From positions 14,372,501 to 14,436,500 of the forward strand of contig JAWQUS010000027.1 of NCBI GenBank assembly GCA_036365455.1: a stretch of 64,000 bases of DNA. The letters are read 5' to 3'. Positions within the stretch are counted from its first letter, which is position 1; each line of letters opens with the position of its first letter. The notes under the pieces are model-generated. The model worked only from the letters and a program-made list of their open reading frames with translations. It did no database searches and had not been told where the DNA came from. This DNA is from Macrosoma leucophasiata. Taxonomy: Eukaryota; Arthropoda; Insecta; Lepidoptera; Hedylidae. The translations under genes and the position numbers were made by a program. Positions 1 to 11,089 of the stretch are shown one piece after another.

Positions 1-727
1 ACCGTTGGCTTGCATATACATTAGGGATCTCTGTGTATTTGTACTACTTAGAAAGCAATATCCTAATTAATTGAATAATGTTTGATCTAATAATTTGATA
101 AATTTGATCTAATCATCTGACCTGAATTTTGTTATTGACGTATCTAAATTATTTTGATTACCCAATTCCGTTTACCTAATTAGTGACATATTATTTATAA
201 ATTTTTGACTAAGTAAAAAATATTTATAAATGTGTAACAGAATGATAATAAGATATTAATAATAGTGACAAAGGTATGAAATGATGATGATATAACAATT
301 TAATTCGATACAGATTATGATAATTAACATTAACTCTTAAATAAAATATTCATAATTTCTTAATTTAATCTTTGACATACTTATGAAAAGGAATGCAATT
401 TTAGTGATGACAATTTGCTGTTGTTCATGATTTGATAATACATGTATTAGAGATTGTTAATTTAATTTTAATGTAACTAAAAATGTTTAAAAAATGTGTG
501 AATTTCAATAGTTTAAGGATATGCATAATATTTTACACACCATTGTTATGGTAGAATGTTATAGTTTCCATTATTTTGATACCATACCACCTGTAGCCAC
601 TACATTCTAGTAAATAAATGATTTATGATTATGATTATGATTATGATTAAAAATTATAACAATGTTACCGACGTTAATATGGTAACGGTAATATATTATT
701 ACTATTGGTGGAATAACTGGTGAGCTT
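1..727. other. AT-rich stretch with no gene; ATTATG microsatellite
   Basis: No convincing coding frame. A hexamer repeat of the ATTATG type lies at about 619-648, just after a short AATAAA-like run. Such runs often mark the 3' tail of an old non-LTR retroposon, but no body of such an element can be recognised upstream. Confidence 0.5.
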
Positions 728-790
728 TTACTGGTAGAGTTCCGAGCTCGAGAGCGTAGGCCACCACCGCAGGTGTTCCTTACATAAAAA
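728..790 (+). repeat. L290 repeat remnant (5' end joined to 3' tail)
   Basis: The first about 40 bases match the 5' end of the L290 family (best copy 55855-56142). They are followed directly by the A-rich 3' tail type of the same family, so the middle appears deleted. Confidence 0.5.
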
Positions 791-839
791 ATATGGACTA
801 TTACTACGCAGCCTAGTACGTCTATTTAATTAGATATTT

Positions 840-1815
840 TGCCACCGATAATCAAAGCGGGCGCGAACTACACTTCTTTTGATCGCGCCAAAAGAAGACA
901 TCCAAGGCACGTCCTAAAAGATCTGAACATGGCCATCGCCGCAATAAATACACACTTAGAACACTTGTTTCGTGCCGCGCCCGCCCGCAGTCCCGACCCT
1001 AGTACGATCCGCGTGGTCGTTTCCGGATATCACCAACCGATGAATAGTGCGAAAGTTGCACCGCGCCTAACCGCATATGTCATGTGTCCCTCCACAACAC
1101 CCTAAGACTCCGGGAAAGGACATCTGTCTACCCACTAAAAACCCCTGGGTGTTCCGACTCGTCCGCCATCAGTGGCGGGGTCACGGGAACGCTATCGCAC
1201 ACATCCGCGACCCCACCGGCGGCTGCTCGATGTCGAGCCCTGCTCAGAGCCTTTCGGCTCCAACCAACACTAGTGGCGTGCGGAACACCGGCACGCCAGC
1301 CAGCCCGGCGGGACCTCTCCAGTCGGGCGATGAACTTCCCTTAGTCCGTCGCCCGAAGGTCCCTGGCCCGACCACCCACAACACCAGGCGTTCCAAGACG
1401 CCCGGGTGGTGGGGTCCAGGGTCACACAGTTCGGCCCTGGGGGAGCGTCGAAGAAATTTTGGTTCCCTCGTCCGCCCCCCCACGTCCCTATCGAGCGGCG
1501 GGACCACCGTCAGGCGGCTGGGGATAGGGTGCAGGGCCAATGACATACCCATACCCCTCTTCCCCAGCCGTCTTTCCACCGCGTCGCCATCTGACGGCGG
1601 GACCACCATTAGGCGGCTGGGGATAGGGTGCAGGGCCCACGAAATACCCGTACACCTCCTCCCCAGCCGTCTCCTCTCCACAGCAGCGAGTGGCGGGCTG
1701 AGCCACGCCCAACGCCGCCCCCTCTCTGGGTTCCTCTTGGCTTCGCCGGTGTGAGGATGACCACCGGGTACTGAGCACCCCCGCCACGACAAGGCAGAAA
1801 CCCTCGGGGGGGATA
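840..1815. other. GC-rich island of unknown origin, mobile-element-like
   Basis: This kilobase is strongly GC-rich between AT-rich flanks. Frames are open on both strands (plus 839-1105 and 1077-1754; minus 1244-1792 and 1488-1787). High GC alone lengthens frames, so open frames prove little. A 99-bp direct repeat (1496-1690) lies inside; its period is a multiple of three and it stays open on the minus strand, where it encodes a repeated GPAPYPQPP-type peptide. No reverse transcriptase, transposase or zinc-knuckle motif was seen. A 5' portion or ORF1-like part of a GC-rich LINE is one guess; an unclassified element is equally possible. Confidence 0.4.
1496..1690. repeat. 99-bp tandem repeat, two units
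   Basis: Unit 1 runs 1496-1594 and unit 2 runs 1595 to about 1690. Each starts with CGGCGGGACCACC and contains GGCGGCTGGGGATAGGGTG and a CCCCAGCCGTC box. Differences are mostly substitutions, and the 33-codon period keeps the minus-strand frame. Confidence 0.75.
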
Positions 1816-2684
1816 CTAGGTATACCTGATCGATCTGTGTTCTGACAACTTTAGCTTTTCCTGCTTCTGCTATGCTCTAATATATTTGCGAACTTGTTTG
1901 ACTTTTTAAACAAAAATAAAACAGTTTCTTTCAATAGAAGTTAGCTATTTTTTTAATTGTTCATCCAGTTATGTACTTTAGTGTAATGTTTATACATTTA
2001 TAAATTTAACGAACTCGTAATTTCCAGCACAGAGGCATAACATCTTAAATCTAAGGAGCGGTAACACTTCAACTACACACTTTACTAGACTATTTACTTA
2101 CCATCAAGCATAAAAATAAAAAATATAAAGATAGCCACTACGAACGTAGGTAATCATGTTTAGGTGTATCATATACCTACAACTTCTAATATAATAAAGA
2201 TCAGCTACTGTGTTCCTTTTAAGCTGCAAAGTTTCCTTTTATTACGTTAGTTAATATTGTAATGTAAAATATCTAAGTACTATTTAAATATACAATAAGC
2301 GAAGGGGTCGAACTCCGCTCAGCACTAATTGTTCATAATAAAACAAGAACTTTGGATTTGGAATTATAATATATCTATTAATCTTGCTATTTAGTATTTT
2401 ATGCATTGATATTATTTGATATAGAGATTTTATGTACGATCGTTGAGAGGTAGAATTGTGAATGCGGCGGGCCGCGGCCGGTGCAGCGCGCGGTCAGCTG
2501 GTTGCCCCGCTCCCCCTGTAACCCTTCTGCCCGTTCTCGCCTTACAATATCCCGTTATTAGATCCGAACTTATAATTATTATTTATATTTCTTGGTTAAA
2601 GAATAAATAATATTTTGCAGAAATTATATTAATTTATCAAAGGTAGTTAACTACCTGTATGATACCTATCGCATTTACCCCCAG
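1816..2684. other. AT-rich stretch; short GC-rich patch; L290 trace
   Basis: A short L290 fragment (plus, about 2019-2085) and a compact CpG-rich patch at about 2462-2540 stand out. The patch could be a regulatory element or a remnant of something GC-rich; nothing in it settles which. No gene seen. Confidence 0.4.
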
Positions 2685-3056
2685 GTGATCGCCCATGTAA
2701 ACTTCAACGATAATGTGAACCTAAACTCGAGTCGGGGAAAATCCACACCCTACCTATTTATAGACAACATAATAAGGCACATGTCTCGAAAGATAATAAT
2801 GCCGATAGGAATAGGTGCCTGCGTAAGAATGTATACCGTGGAGGAATTCCAATATCATCCCGCCATCGGATGGCAATACACTGTTATAGCGTGCTCCGGT
2901 GCCGCTATTTTCTTTCCATTGCATGGGCTTGTATGTTTTCTTGCATTCAATATCGCAAATATTGTGCAATATAACCCGCTCCACACTAGAATACACAATC
3001 TCTTTTGTCTTGGAACGGAAAAGGAATACAAGTATATTTTGAAGTGCAATTATTAA
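2685..3056 (+). CDS. Unassigned 123-codon open frame, coding status doubtful
   Basis: An ATG-started frame of 123 codons, with a hydrophobic patch around residues 60-95. I do not recognise the product. Two overlapping minus-strand frames (2754-3083 and 2855-3049) are also open over the same DNA, so the true strand cannot be decided by eye. Openness in several frames may mean a young fragment of a mobile element. There are no splice signals or neighbours to support a host exon. Confidence 0.2.
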   Translation: MIAHVNFNDNVNLNSSRGKSTPYLFIDNIIRHMSRKIIMPIGIGACVRMYTVEEFQYHPAIGWQYTVIACSGAAIFFPLHGLVCFLAFNIANIVQYNPLHTRIHNLFCLGTEKEYKYILKCNY

Positions 3057-3059
3057 ATA

Positions 3060-4140
3060 AAAAATGTAACTAGTTATACCCACGGTGCTACTAGGACAGT
3101 ACAGATGAAGAACTTGAATTTATGTAAAGAGACTAATAGCAATAGTCATTGAGTAGGTACCTTAAACCTATTTATGATACATGATGTTGTAAATGTCATT
3201 TTCGATCTGAAAAACATGTAATTTCCACCTAATAATTTTATATGAGGGGAGGACTGCATCCAAACGGGGACTTGGTACATAGACCTCACAGAATCGCTCC
3301 CATCTGAAGAGTCGTAGTTACTAACCAAAATTTTACGTAAGGGAGGGCTCCATCCCTACAACATCCCTTAATAGTCATAGATATTTTTGTGGAACTCATA
3401 GGTTTGCGAAACCGTATCTGTCGTAAAATCTGTACTCACTTGACATCTCTTCACTATTTATATTAGTTTCCAATTTACAGGTAAAAATGTTTAGGACTTC
3501 AGATAAACATGCGAGAGCCCTTAATTCAGCCTTGTCACAAAATTATTTCTTAGCTAATGTAATGAAAAAAATATTTATTGGTGCAGCCCACATATCAATT
3601 ACCAATATCAGGTACCTACTGCATTAAAACAAACAATAGAAAAAAAAAATAAAAATACAAGTACGTTACACAAAAAACAAAAAAAAATGCATAAGCAATA
3701 CTTTAAAATGTCTTCTACTAATAAAGTTAAAACTTCGAATGTGGTTAGACCTTTTTAATGTCGACCGACCCTGTCGCAAAATCCGTTTTTAGCGGTAGTC
3801 CACCACTGAGGTAGGTTATAGGTAGTGACCTATAACCTACCTCCCTTCCGAAGGGAATTGCCTATTCTCTCTAGTGATTTACTCTACACAAAAACAATAC
3901 ATTTGTTTATTTTAGTTATATTTAATAGTACATGACATGTATCAAGAATATAAAAATGTATGAAAACTGTCGCCATTGCTTAAATAATTTAGAAAGCTTA
4001 GTAACGATTTGTGGCTATTTCTCAATTTTAAAATGTTGAGGAATTGTAACAGCAGTTAATCTTTTTATTTTTGTTACGTATCTAAAGGTAATACATAACG
4101 AAAATGTAATTAATGCTGTGCTTTATAAACCGCCTATAAA
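3060..4140. other. AT-rich stretch with no gene; perfect hairpin at 3808-3843
   Basis: No coding evidence. The stretch holds a hairpin with 15-bp perfect arms (3808-3822 and 3829-3843) and a 6-nt loop. Two related short boxes occur near 3235-3262 and 3330-3358 (AATTTTA, then GGGAGG and CATCC). Confidence 0.5.
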
Positions 4141-4149
4141 ATTTCAAGA

Positions 4150-5290
4150 ATTCCTTTGAGCAACACATATTAATGAGAGGGCTATAAACATCGATCCTTC
4201 CTGTGCTATCGTTTAAAAGGGCGTGTTAAAGATGTCGTTTCAGAAGAATTACTGTTGAACAATAGACGAAGGATCATTGTTATCCTGACCGGAGAAGAAG
4301 TTTTTTGAAAACAATATCAAGAACTATAATTTGTTGGAGATACAGTGAGATGCAAAAGCAGAAACTATATTTAATAATTTCACTGTCCGTAAATCAGACA
4401 AAATTGGTTTAACACAGGCCATATGTGACTTGTGGAACTGTGAACCTGTTATTACACTGACAAAGCTTTGTGTGGTTATGACAGGACATCACAAAGGCTT
4501 CATAGCGTACTTAAAAAATAAAGTTCCAGATGTGCTCGCTGCACATTGCTCACAATGTCAACATTTAGTTGCGAAAAATTAAATGGACGGTTCCAATCTA
4601 GCTGAATATATGAAAGAGTTTGAAGTAGTGTTTAATGACAATGAATACCTTTTGACTCAGTTGAGTGATATGAATTACCTAGTGATGATAATAATTTCAA
4701 CCAATTGCTTCACACTTAAGTGCTTTAGCTGTTAGTGCAGATTGAAGTAGGCACTTATTCGATTTCAGGAATCGGATCGGATTTCAGTCGTTTGACTGTG
4801 TGATCTTTCATTTTCTTGGTAGATAAAGAGAGAAGGCGTGACAAGCTTATCACAACAAAAAATTATATGGCAATAATGATAAAAACATCAAATATTGCTA
4901 TTCCATAGGCCTCTACAAATTCTTTAACGATAACAACGTAAGACGTTTTCAAAATACTCTTGGTTAGAATTGAAATTAAAGAAAAAACTCGCATGTGTTA
5001 TTATAAAAAACAAAAATTTTACTCTTCCTTAACTTATATATCGTGGATGAGTTTCACTATTTTCCTAATTATGATGAGCGTTTACAAACTTTACAATCAA
5101 CGTGTGGAGAACATCTAGAGTGATTTCATAAACGATCCCAGGTCAGTCTTAATCAAGAAAAATCGTGTTAATTTCTTGGAGGAAAAGCTTAAAGATCCTA
5201 AAGTACCTACATTTTTCGATGTTAAAATAATTTTTCAACGATTTTTGTCAAATAGGACTAGGTGGTCGATCATTTACAAATTATGATAAT
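4150..5290 (+). pseudogene. Decayed hAT-type transposase (ZBED/DUF4371-like)
   Basis: Pieces of a hAT-family transposase can be read across shifting plus-strand frames. The clearest, about 4468-4583, reads VVMTGHHKGFIAYLK followed by PDVLAAHC and HLVAKN. This resembles the 'target cell' block of ZBED5/SCAND3-type domesticated or selfish hAT proteins, where a glycine-rich MxGxxxGFxxxLK run precedes the HC..HRQ.LxA motif. Further blocks follow (GSNLAEYMKEFEVVFNDNEYLL, and later FPNYDERLQ). Many stops and frameshifts show it is dead. Ends are undefined, and I saw no terminal inverted repeats or 8-bp target duplication. Confidence 0.5.
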
Positions 5291-5299
5291 GCAGGATAA

Positions 5300-5960
5300 T
5301 ACCCAATTAAAGAATAAGATCTAAAACTGAAATGTAGGTGATGTATCAATAGTAGGTGTTGTATGTGGAGTGTATATCTATCCTCCACCATCTCTTTCCC
5401 GGCTCCAAGAAGTTATAGCTCAACAGTTACAACGGTTACACTCTGGTAAACCACATTTATATAACCTAAACCTAGGGAAAAGGCCTAACCTTTTCACTCA
5501 AACATCGGGGATCTGTGATCTCCGGTATCCTAATATGTAACCAACGATGCAAAAAGGTAAAGTGAAAAACTCAAGAATTTCTTACAGGATCCTTTCACTG
5601 CATCCCAATCTCTAGATTTTTTGTTCTGGTTTTAATTTACTATTAATATTACTGTTTTCATTTTACTCTATATAGTTATTTCCTTTTTCTAATTTTTAAC
5701 TTTTAATGACTCTTCCAAAGTGTCTAGAAAAAAAAGTTGTAAATAAAAATATTTTCTGTCTTTCTTCTTTGAACTTAGGTACACCAGCGCAACGCTTACT
5801 TAAATTACTTTTTTAAATAAAAGAAGAGTATCTAATAATAAATATTGTTCGATCTTGGAAAGGAGTCTTCGGCTTATTTCATAATTCCTATATAGTTGAG
5901 GTGGCTGGCATCGAGATGGACTATTTTTATGATGGATTTAGTGTTGTGTTAACACTCCTA
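5300..5960. other. AT-rich stretch, nothing recognised
   Basis: No coding frame or repeat family identified. Confidence 0.4.
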
Positions 5961-5965
5961 ACTAT

Positions 5966-6170
5966 AAAATACGCTTACACTCACAGCCCCACAGTAGGTA
6001 TAAACCTGTGTCGTGGGTGCCATTGCACACATACAACACATACACAAACATCCAGACCCGAAACAAATATCTGTAGGCCATACAAATATTTGTCCCAGTG
6101 CGGGGATCAAACCCGCGACCCTTCGAATCAAACGGTCATCTCACACCGCTGGACTAACCGCGTCGTCAAA
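5966..6170 (-). repeat. tRNA-derived SINE, copy 1
   Basis: On the minus strand the element begins near 6170 with a tRNA-like head. The head has an A-box-like GGTTAGTCCAGCGG and a B-box-like GGGTTTGATCCC about 45 bases later, which form the split internal RNA polymerase III promoter. The body continues to about 5966. A second copy with the same order lies at 45140-45299. No cloverleaf with a paired acceptor stem forms, so this is a SINE and not a tRNA gene. Confidence 0.7.
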
Positions 6171-6183
6171 ATCGTTTTTTGTT

Positions 6184-6883
6184 ACCGATTCAGATGACAT
6201 GAAATCGTTTTTAGGGTATCGATTAGTTTTTTATAAGCCTACAAGGATCTCTTAAAGGCACTATTCATAAGGCAGTTCTGAAGTGTTAGAAGGCTAAAAT
6301 GTATAGCTACACAGTTTCACTGAACTGTTGATTTTGTGAAGTAAAGCTTGTAGAGTTGGATATGTGGCCCTACATCTGATAACTTGTTATATTTTAATTA
6401 ATAAAAACATTCGTAAAACCAATCTATTAAGTATTATATGATAAATTTTATTAACTGTTACAGAATTGTAAGAAATCCTTTTCGGGGATCTAGCTGTAAA
6501 CGTTGCATATATTAGCTTGATTTTACAAAGCGCAGCACTAAATCTTTTCACTCAGCATCAGATTAGCACCCTCTGAGCATTTCTCTTAAATGTATCGTTG
6601 TTTTTCTAACATTATCTTGACATTGTAGTAAACACTGCTCGTTGCCCCAATCAGGAACCGAAAACATTACCTAAAATAACATATTACCTATTCGTATACA
6701 TATATTAGTATAAATTATGCTTAATTGCCTTATTTGAAGAGTTTTAGTAACATTTAATGTTATTGCTTTACATAGATATAAATTATAAAATGGAATAAGT
6801 AGGTACCTACAAATATACATTTAAGCCTATTGTAATTATAATAGGCTTAAATGTACAATATATATATATAATATTTATTTATA
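6184..6883. other. AT-rich stretch; hairpin at 6817-6854
   Basis: No gene. Perfect 14-bp arms (6817-6830 and 6841-6854) flank a 10-nt loop. A TA-repeat run follows and leads into the Helitron array. Confidence 0.5.
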
Positions 6884-7646
6884 TCTAATATATAAAATTC
6901 TCGTGTCACGGTGTTCGAACTTGAACTCCTCCGAAACGGCTGGACCGATTTTAACCAAATTTTGCATGCATATTCAGTAGGTCTGAGAATCGGCCAACAT
7001 CTATTTTTCATAACATTTTTGGACATTTTTTTTTTTTAATTTTCTAGGGCGAAACGAAGTTTGCCGGGACAGCTAGTCTTATATATAAAATTCTCGTGTC
7101 ACAGTTTTCGTTGCCATACTCCTCCGAAACGGCTGGACAGATTCTCATGAAATTTTGTGAGCGTATTGGGTAGGTCTGAGAATCGGCCAACATCTATTTT
7201 TCATAACATTTTTGAACATTTTTTTTTATTTTCTAGGGCGATACGGAGTTAGCCGGGACAGCTATCTAATATATAAAATTCTCGTGTCTCGGTGTTCGAA
7301 CTTGAACTCCTCCGAAACGGCTGGACCGATTTTAACCAAATTTTGCATGCATATTCAGTAGGTCTGAGAATCGGCCAACATCTATTTTTCATAACATTTT
7401 TGGACATTTTTTTTTTTTAATTTTCTCGGGCGAAACGATGTTTGCCGGGACAGCTAGTCTTATATATAAAATTCTCGTGTCACAGTTTTCGTTGCCATAC
7501 TCCTCCGAAACGGCTGGACAGATTCTCATGAAATTTTGTGAGCGTATTGGGTAGGTCTGAGAATCGGCCAACATCTATTTTTCATAACATTTTTGAACAT
7601 TTTTTTTTATTTTCTAGGGCGATACGGAGTTAGCCGGGACAGCTAG
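6884..7646 (+). mobile_element. Head-to-tail array of four short Helitrons (A-B-A-B)
   Basis: Four units abut exactly: A1 6884-7076, B1 7077-7264, A2 7265-7457, B2 7458-7646. Each starts with TC followed by TATATAAAATTCTCGTGTC. A1, A2 and B2 end in CTAG; B1 ends CTA just before the next TC. These are the canonical Helitron TC start and CTRR end. Units A and B share their ends but differ inside (A has GTGTTCGAACTTGAAC, B has TTTTCGTTGCCATAC). A1/A2 and B1/B2 are nearly identical and both pairs are spaced 381 bp, so an A-B dimer was duplicated. No Rep/helicase gene is present, so the array is non-autonomous. Confidence 0.8.
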
Positions 7647-7727
7647 TATATATATAATATTTATATATTTTATATATATTTATATTTTTATAAATATTTA
7701 ATTAAAAAATAATAAATAAATATATAA

Positions 7728-7867
7728 ATATAAATTATAAATGCGAAAGTAACTCTGTCTGTCTGTCTGTCTGTTACCTTTTCACGTACAGAGATAGAGT
7801 GGAGCTCGAGAAAGAACATAGGCTACTTTTTTTTACTTTAAACCACATCCACGCGGGCAACCGCTAG
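7728..7867 (+). mobile_element. Short Helitron or Helitron end
   Basis: It begins in TATAAATGCGAAAGTA followed by a (CTGT)n run, then CTTTTCACGTACAGAGATAGAG, and ends CACGCGGGCAACCGCTAG at 7867. The CTAG end and GC-rich subterminal box fit non-autonomous insect Helitrons. A related copy lies in reverse near 12766-12998. Confidence 0.6.
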
Positions 7868-7933
7868 TATTGTATAAGTATTTATTGCATGATGAATTTG
7901 GATTCTAGTGGTAGGCATGTAAGTGGTAGATGT

Positions 7934-8083
7934 CTAAGGTTCGGTTGCACCAAAATATTTGTTATAGTTTAAAGTTTTTGCTAAATTTTACATCCTTCTC
8001 TAATTTAAAAAAAAAATGTTATAGAGGATATAAAATTTAACAATAACAATACCTTCATGTATTTTGGTGCAACCGAACCTTAG
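7934..8083. mobile_element. MITE with 24-bp perfect terminal inverted repeats
   Basis: The left end (7934-7957, CTAAGGTTCGGTTGCACC...) is the exact reverse complement of the right end (8060-8083). The interior is about 100 bp of AT-rich DNA with no coding capacity. Reading the outer TA as target duplication (TA then AGGTTCGG) would place it with Tc1/mariner-type MITEs; this is inference. Confidence 0.8.
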
Positions 8084-8089
8084 ATTAGT

Positions 8090-10260
8090 CTGGCTAACAG
8101 TGCTCAACCTTGAAATGTAGATGTTACTGCCCGCAAAATATCCTCTCCGAACACGTTTTGAGAAAAATATATTTAGACGGACAGCCGGCAGGCTTTGTGA
8201 GTTACATAATAAAAGAGACATAACGCATTCCATGTCGAGATAGTAGAGAATAGCCCACGCACAGACGCACAGACGCACAGCAATATATTATACAAGATTT
8301 TATCTTTGAAAGATTGCAACGTATTTGGGAGTTCTGCCAAAATGTTATCACATCAGCTGAGTGGTTCAAACAAATGTACAGCTACACTCAATGACGCTAA
8401 AGTATTCCCCCAAAGCCGTGGAACAAAAAATACAAATGATCGTTTCATGTCGTAATCTCGCGGGCAATCCAGTTTTTCTTATTCAAATGTTCAGTCAGCT
8501 ATTTTAATGTTTCAACACAGCACGTCATCAATCTTTGCCGGGCTCGAACGTGGCCCATTACGGCCGCCCTCTAGCAATTATCCACTCGAATAAAAACGTT
8601 TTAAGTGTTAAATTAACGATATCTCAGCGAGACGTTAGCTTGTCGGACTAAGTGATTAATTCCAGCGCTTGAAAACTGATAGTCAAGCATTTTGTGGCGA
8701 CTTGCGAAGTAGATCCTTTATTATACATTGCCGAATCTCTACCCATATAGACGCGTACCACGTTAACAAGTTTCCATTTGAATTAATCGATTCCATTCCA
8801 TTAACCTTTACCCTTAGATATTTACTATTCGCGTGTTTTTGCACTGCTCCGTCTATTCGTTAATTTTGTCGCATCGTTCATATTCTTAACAATTTGTCTT
8901 AAGTTAAACTTCCTCTGCGACAAATAATAACTTGCAAATCTCGTATTTCTGAATGTTTCTTATTCCTGCCGTAGTCACTTAGCTACGTAAATATAAACAA
9001 ACCGTCATTCTTCTTCTTTACGCGCGTCGAGCCGAGAGAAAAGAATGACAAACGAGTTAAAAGAATAATGGAAAGTAAATGAAAACAGCAAAATCGCTTT
9101 TGTCGACTGTTCTTTCCATTGTCGCAATCCGCTGCGACTCACAGCTTTGCGTAAGCAGCAAACCGAACTTATAATGACAGGCAAAGTATTTTGAGAGTGT
9201 AATTTATTGCCGAACATAAATAAAAAAACACAGTGAAGGGTTGACACGATGACGGAAATTCACGGTCCATAATTGAAATGAAATGAAACAGGGAGTAACT
9301 TTTATAAGCGCACGTTTGTAGGTAGGTACCTATTTGTTTTTTTTTTGTTATTTGGCTCACCAATGTTACATGTATCTATACATGTATTACCTATTGTTGT
9401 ATTTTAATTAAATAATAGCCTAACTTGACTATGTCGCATGTCACTGACAAATCATGTCGTGCATATAAGTACTTAGTAGTGATGTACCGGATACCAGGAC
9501 CGTAGATATATCCGGCACATCCGCGGATATCCGAAGAAAAATAAAGATCGGTATGAATCTGTGTCTTTTATTTTGCTCAATTTCAATACATATGTTGGTG
9601 AAATTCTATCAACGTGATTAAGTAGCAATACCACAACTTAAAATCCGTTCGAATTACATACTTTTTATTTCTAAAAAAATAATATTTGGCACCTCGTATT
9701 ACAAACATTTATCGTAGTCAGTGAGTATACTAATAGTATACCATAATTATTTTCCACTTAACGGCAGTTACCATTAGAACGCAGAATATGATTAATTATA
9801 ATTAGACGTCCACCCACAACCTGGCTTATAAAATCCGTAGTGCTCAAAATAGTGCGACTACATTAAGTTGAAGTGAATAATGTTGACATAAAGCGCCAGT
9901 TTTATCTTAGTAAGAAATATTTTGTCTGAATGTAAAGCAGCTTTCAAGTTATATTCCTGCATTCTCTCCAGAAAACGCACTTTTTGTTATAATAATGTGT
10001 TTTAAATTATTTAATTTTATAATTGCTGTACTGAACTGCTCTTTGAATAAAAAATTTAACCGTACGTACTTACAGTTGTGACAAAAAATTACAAATATTG
10101 AAAATAATTAATCAGACAGGCGCGATGTTTTATTAGTAACTGCCTAGGTCACAATAGTGATATTTATTTATTTATTTATTCTTTTTATACACGAAGATGG
10201 TACACAGAGGCGGACTTAATAATACTTATCAGTAACGCAATATTATAACCTATTTGCCTA
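8090..10260. other. Unique-looking DNA without a recognisable gene
   Basis: The 8.45-9.25 kb part is less AT-biased than its flanks and shows no repeat family. It has only short, unconvincing frames. It could hold conserved noncoding sequence, but this is a guess from composition. At 9477 the string TAGTGATGTACCGGATA resembles the end of the hAT element at 47408 and may be a lone hAT terminus. A short TTTA repeat lies at about 10161. Confidence 0.4.
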
Positions 10261-10261
10261 A

Positions 10262-10420
10262 ATTGTAGTGTTCAGTGTTATCATACTCCGGGCAGGTAGC
10301 AATGTACGGCCCTTTAATTGCCGGTACAGAGGCATAAAAAATTAGACCTTAAGAATGGCAACGCATCGACATAGAAGTCACTATCACTTGCTATCAATGT
10401 GAACTGTAGGTATACCTACT
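10262..10420 (+). repeat. L290 repeat copy, partial
   Basis: It matches the L290 middle and 3' part: the GTTCAGTGTTATCATACTCCG, AATGTACGGCCC and CAGAGGCATAA boxes in the family order. The family is described under 55855-56142. Confidence 0.6.
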
Positions 10421-10865
10421 TGTTTATCACTTCATGACTTACAACAAACATTTTCCAGATGCAGATACACAAATAAACTTCATGACATAGGTACAACTGG
10501 GGACTCTACGCTCTTTAGACTATTATTTCATATCGAAATAGACAAAAAAATCACGTGCCTTTTACGCTTAATCCAGTACTGAGCTACGGAAAGTACTTGG
10601 TCAATAACAAACGATCGCTTCATGCAATATTGCGCACTTTTACTGTCGATCACTTGACAATTATCATTTACGTGGTCGGTACGGAACGGAAATCGTCGCT
10701 GAACGATCGACCGGTTAAATTATGCAATGAAACTTTTTATCATTCTGCATTATTTAGGAATTTTGATTTACAGTATGAGGGTCTATCTTGAATCTAGTAC
10801 CTAAGATTAACGTAGTTTGTGTTGTTAGGTACTTAGTGTACCTAATTAATTATGTCATATCACTT

Positions 10866-11085
10866 TGTATATTTTTTATGTCATAAAGTGGTAAACAAGC
10901 GTACAGTTTTTTACATTGATGGTAAGTTAGTGGTAAGGTGTTGAAATTTCAATGCAGATGTGTTGCCACTCTGAGGCCTAAGGTATTATGCCTCTGTTTC
11001 GGACAGGGCCCTACATTATCACCTGGCCGGTACACGATAGCGCCTTGAGCTCCGTCAGTGGAACTCTACCAGCAGTATATGATAG
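10866..11085 (-). repeat. L290 repeat copy, reversed
   Basis: Read on the minus strand, the family boxes run from the 5' GGTAGAGTTCCACTGACGGAG to the 3' ACATAAAAA tail. The part that would hold the TAATCTATCTGCCGC box is deleted. Confidence 0.65.
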
Positions 11086-11089
11086 TACT

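Noticed and set aside
6090..6170. Possible tRNA gene on the minus strand
   Set aside because: Same reasoning: box A and box B are present but there is no acceptor stem, and a second copy at 45140-45299 shows it is a SINE.
6884..7646. Satellite DNA interpretation of the array
   Set aside because: Each junction coincides with Helitron TC starts and CTAG-type ends, and two different unit types alternate, so a Helitron multimer explains it better.
9477..9530. A hAT element starting TAGTGATGTACCGGATA
   Set aside because: Only one end resembles a hAT terminus; no inverted partner or 8-bp duplication was found nearby.
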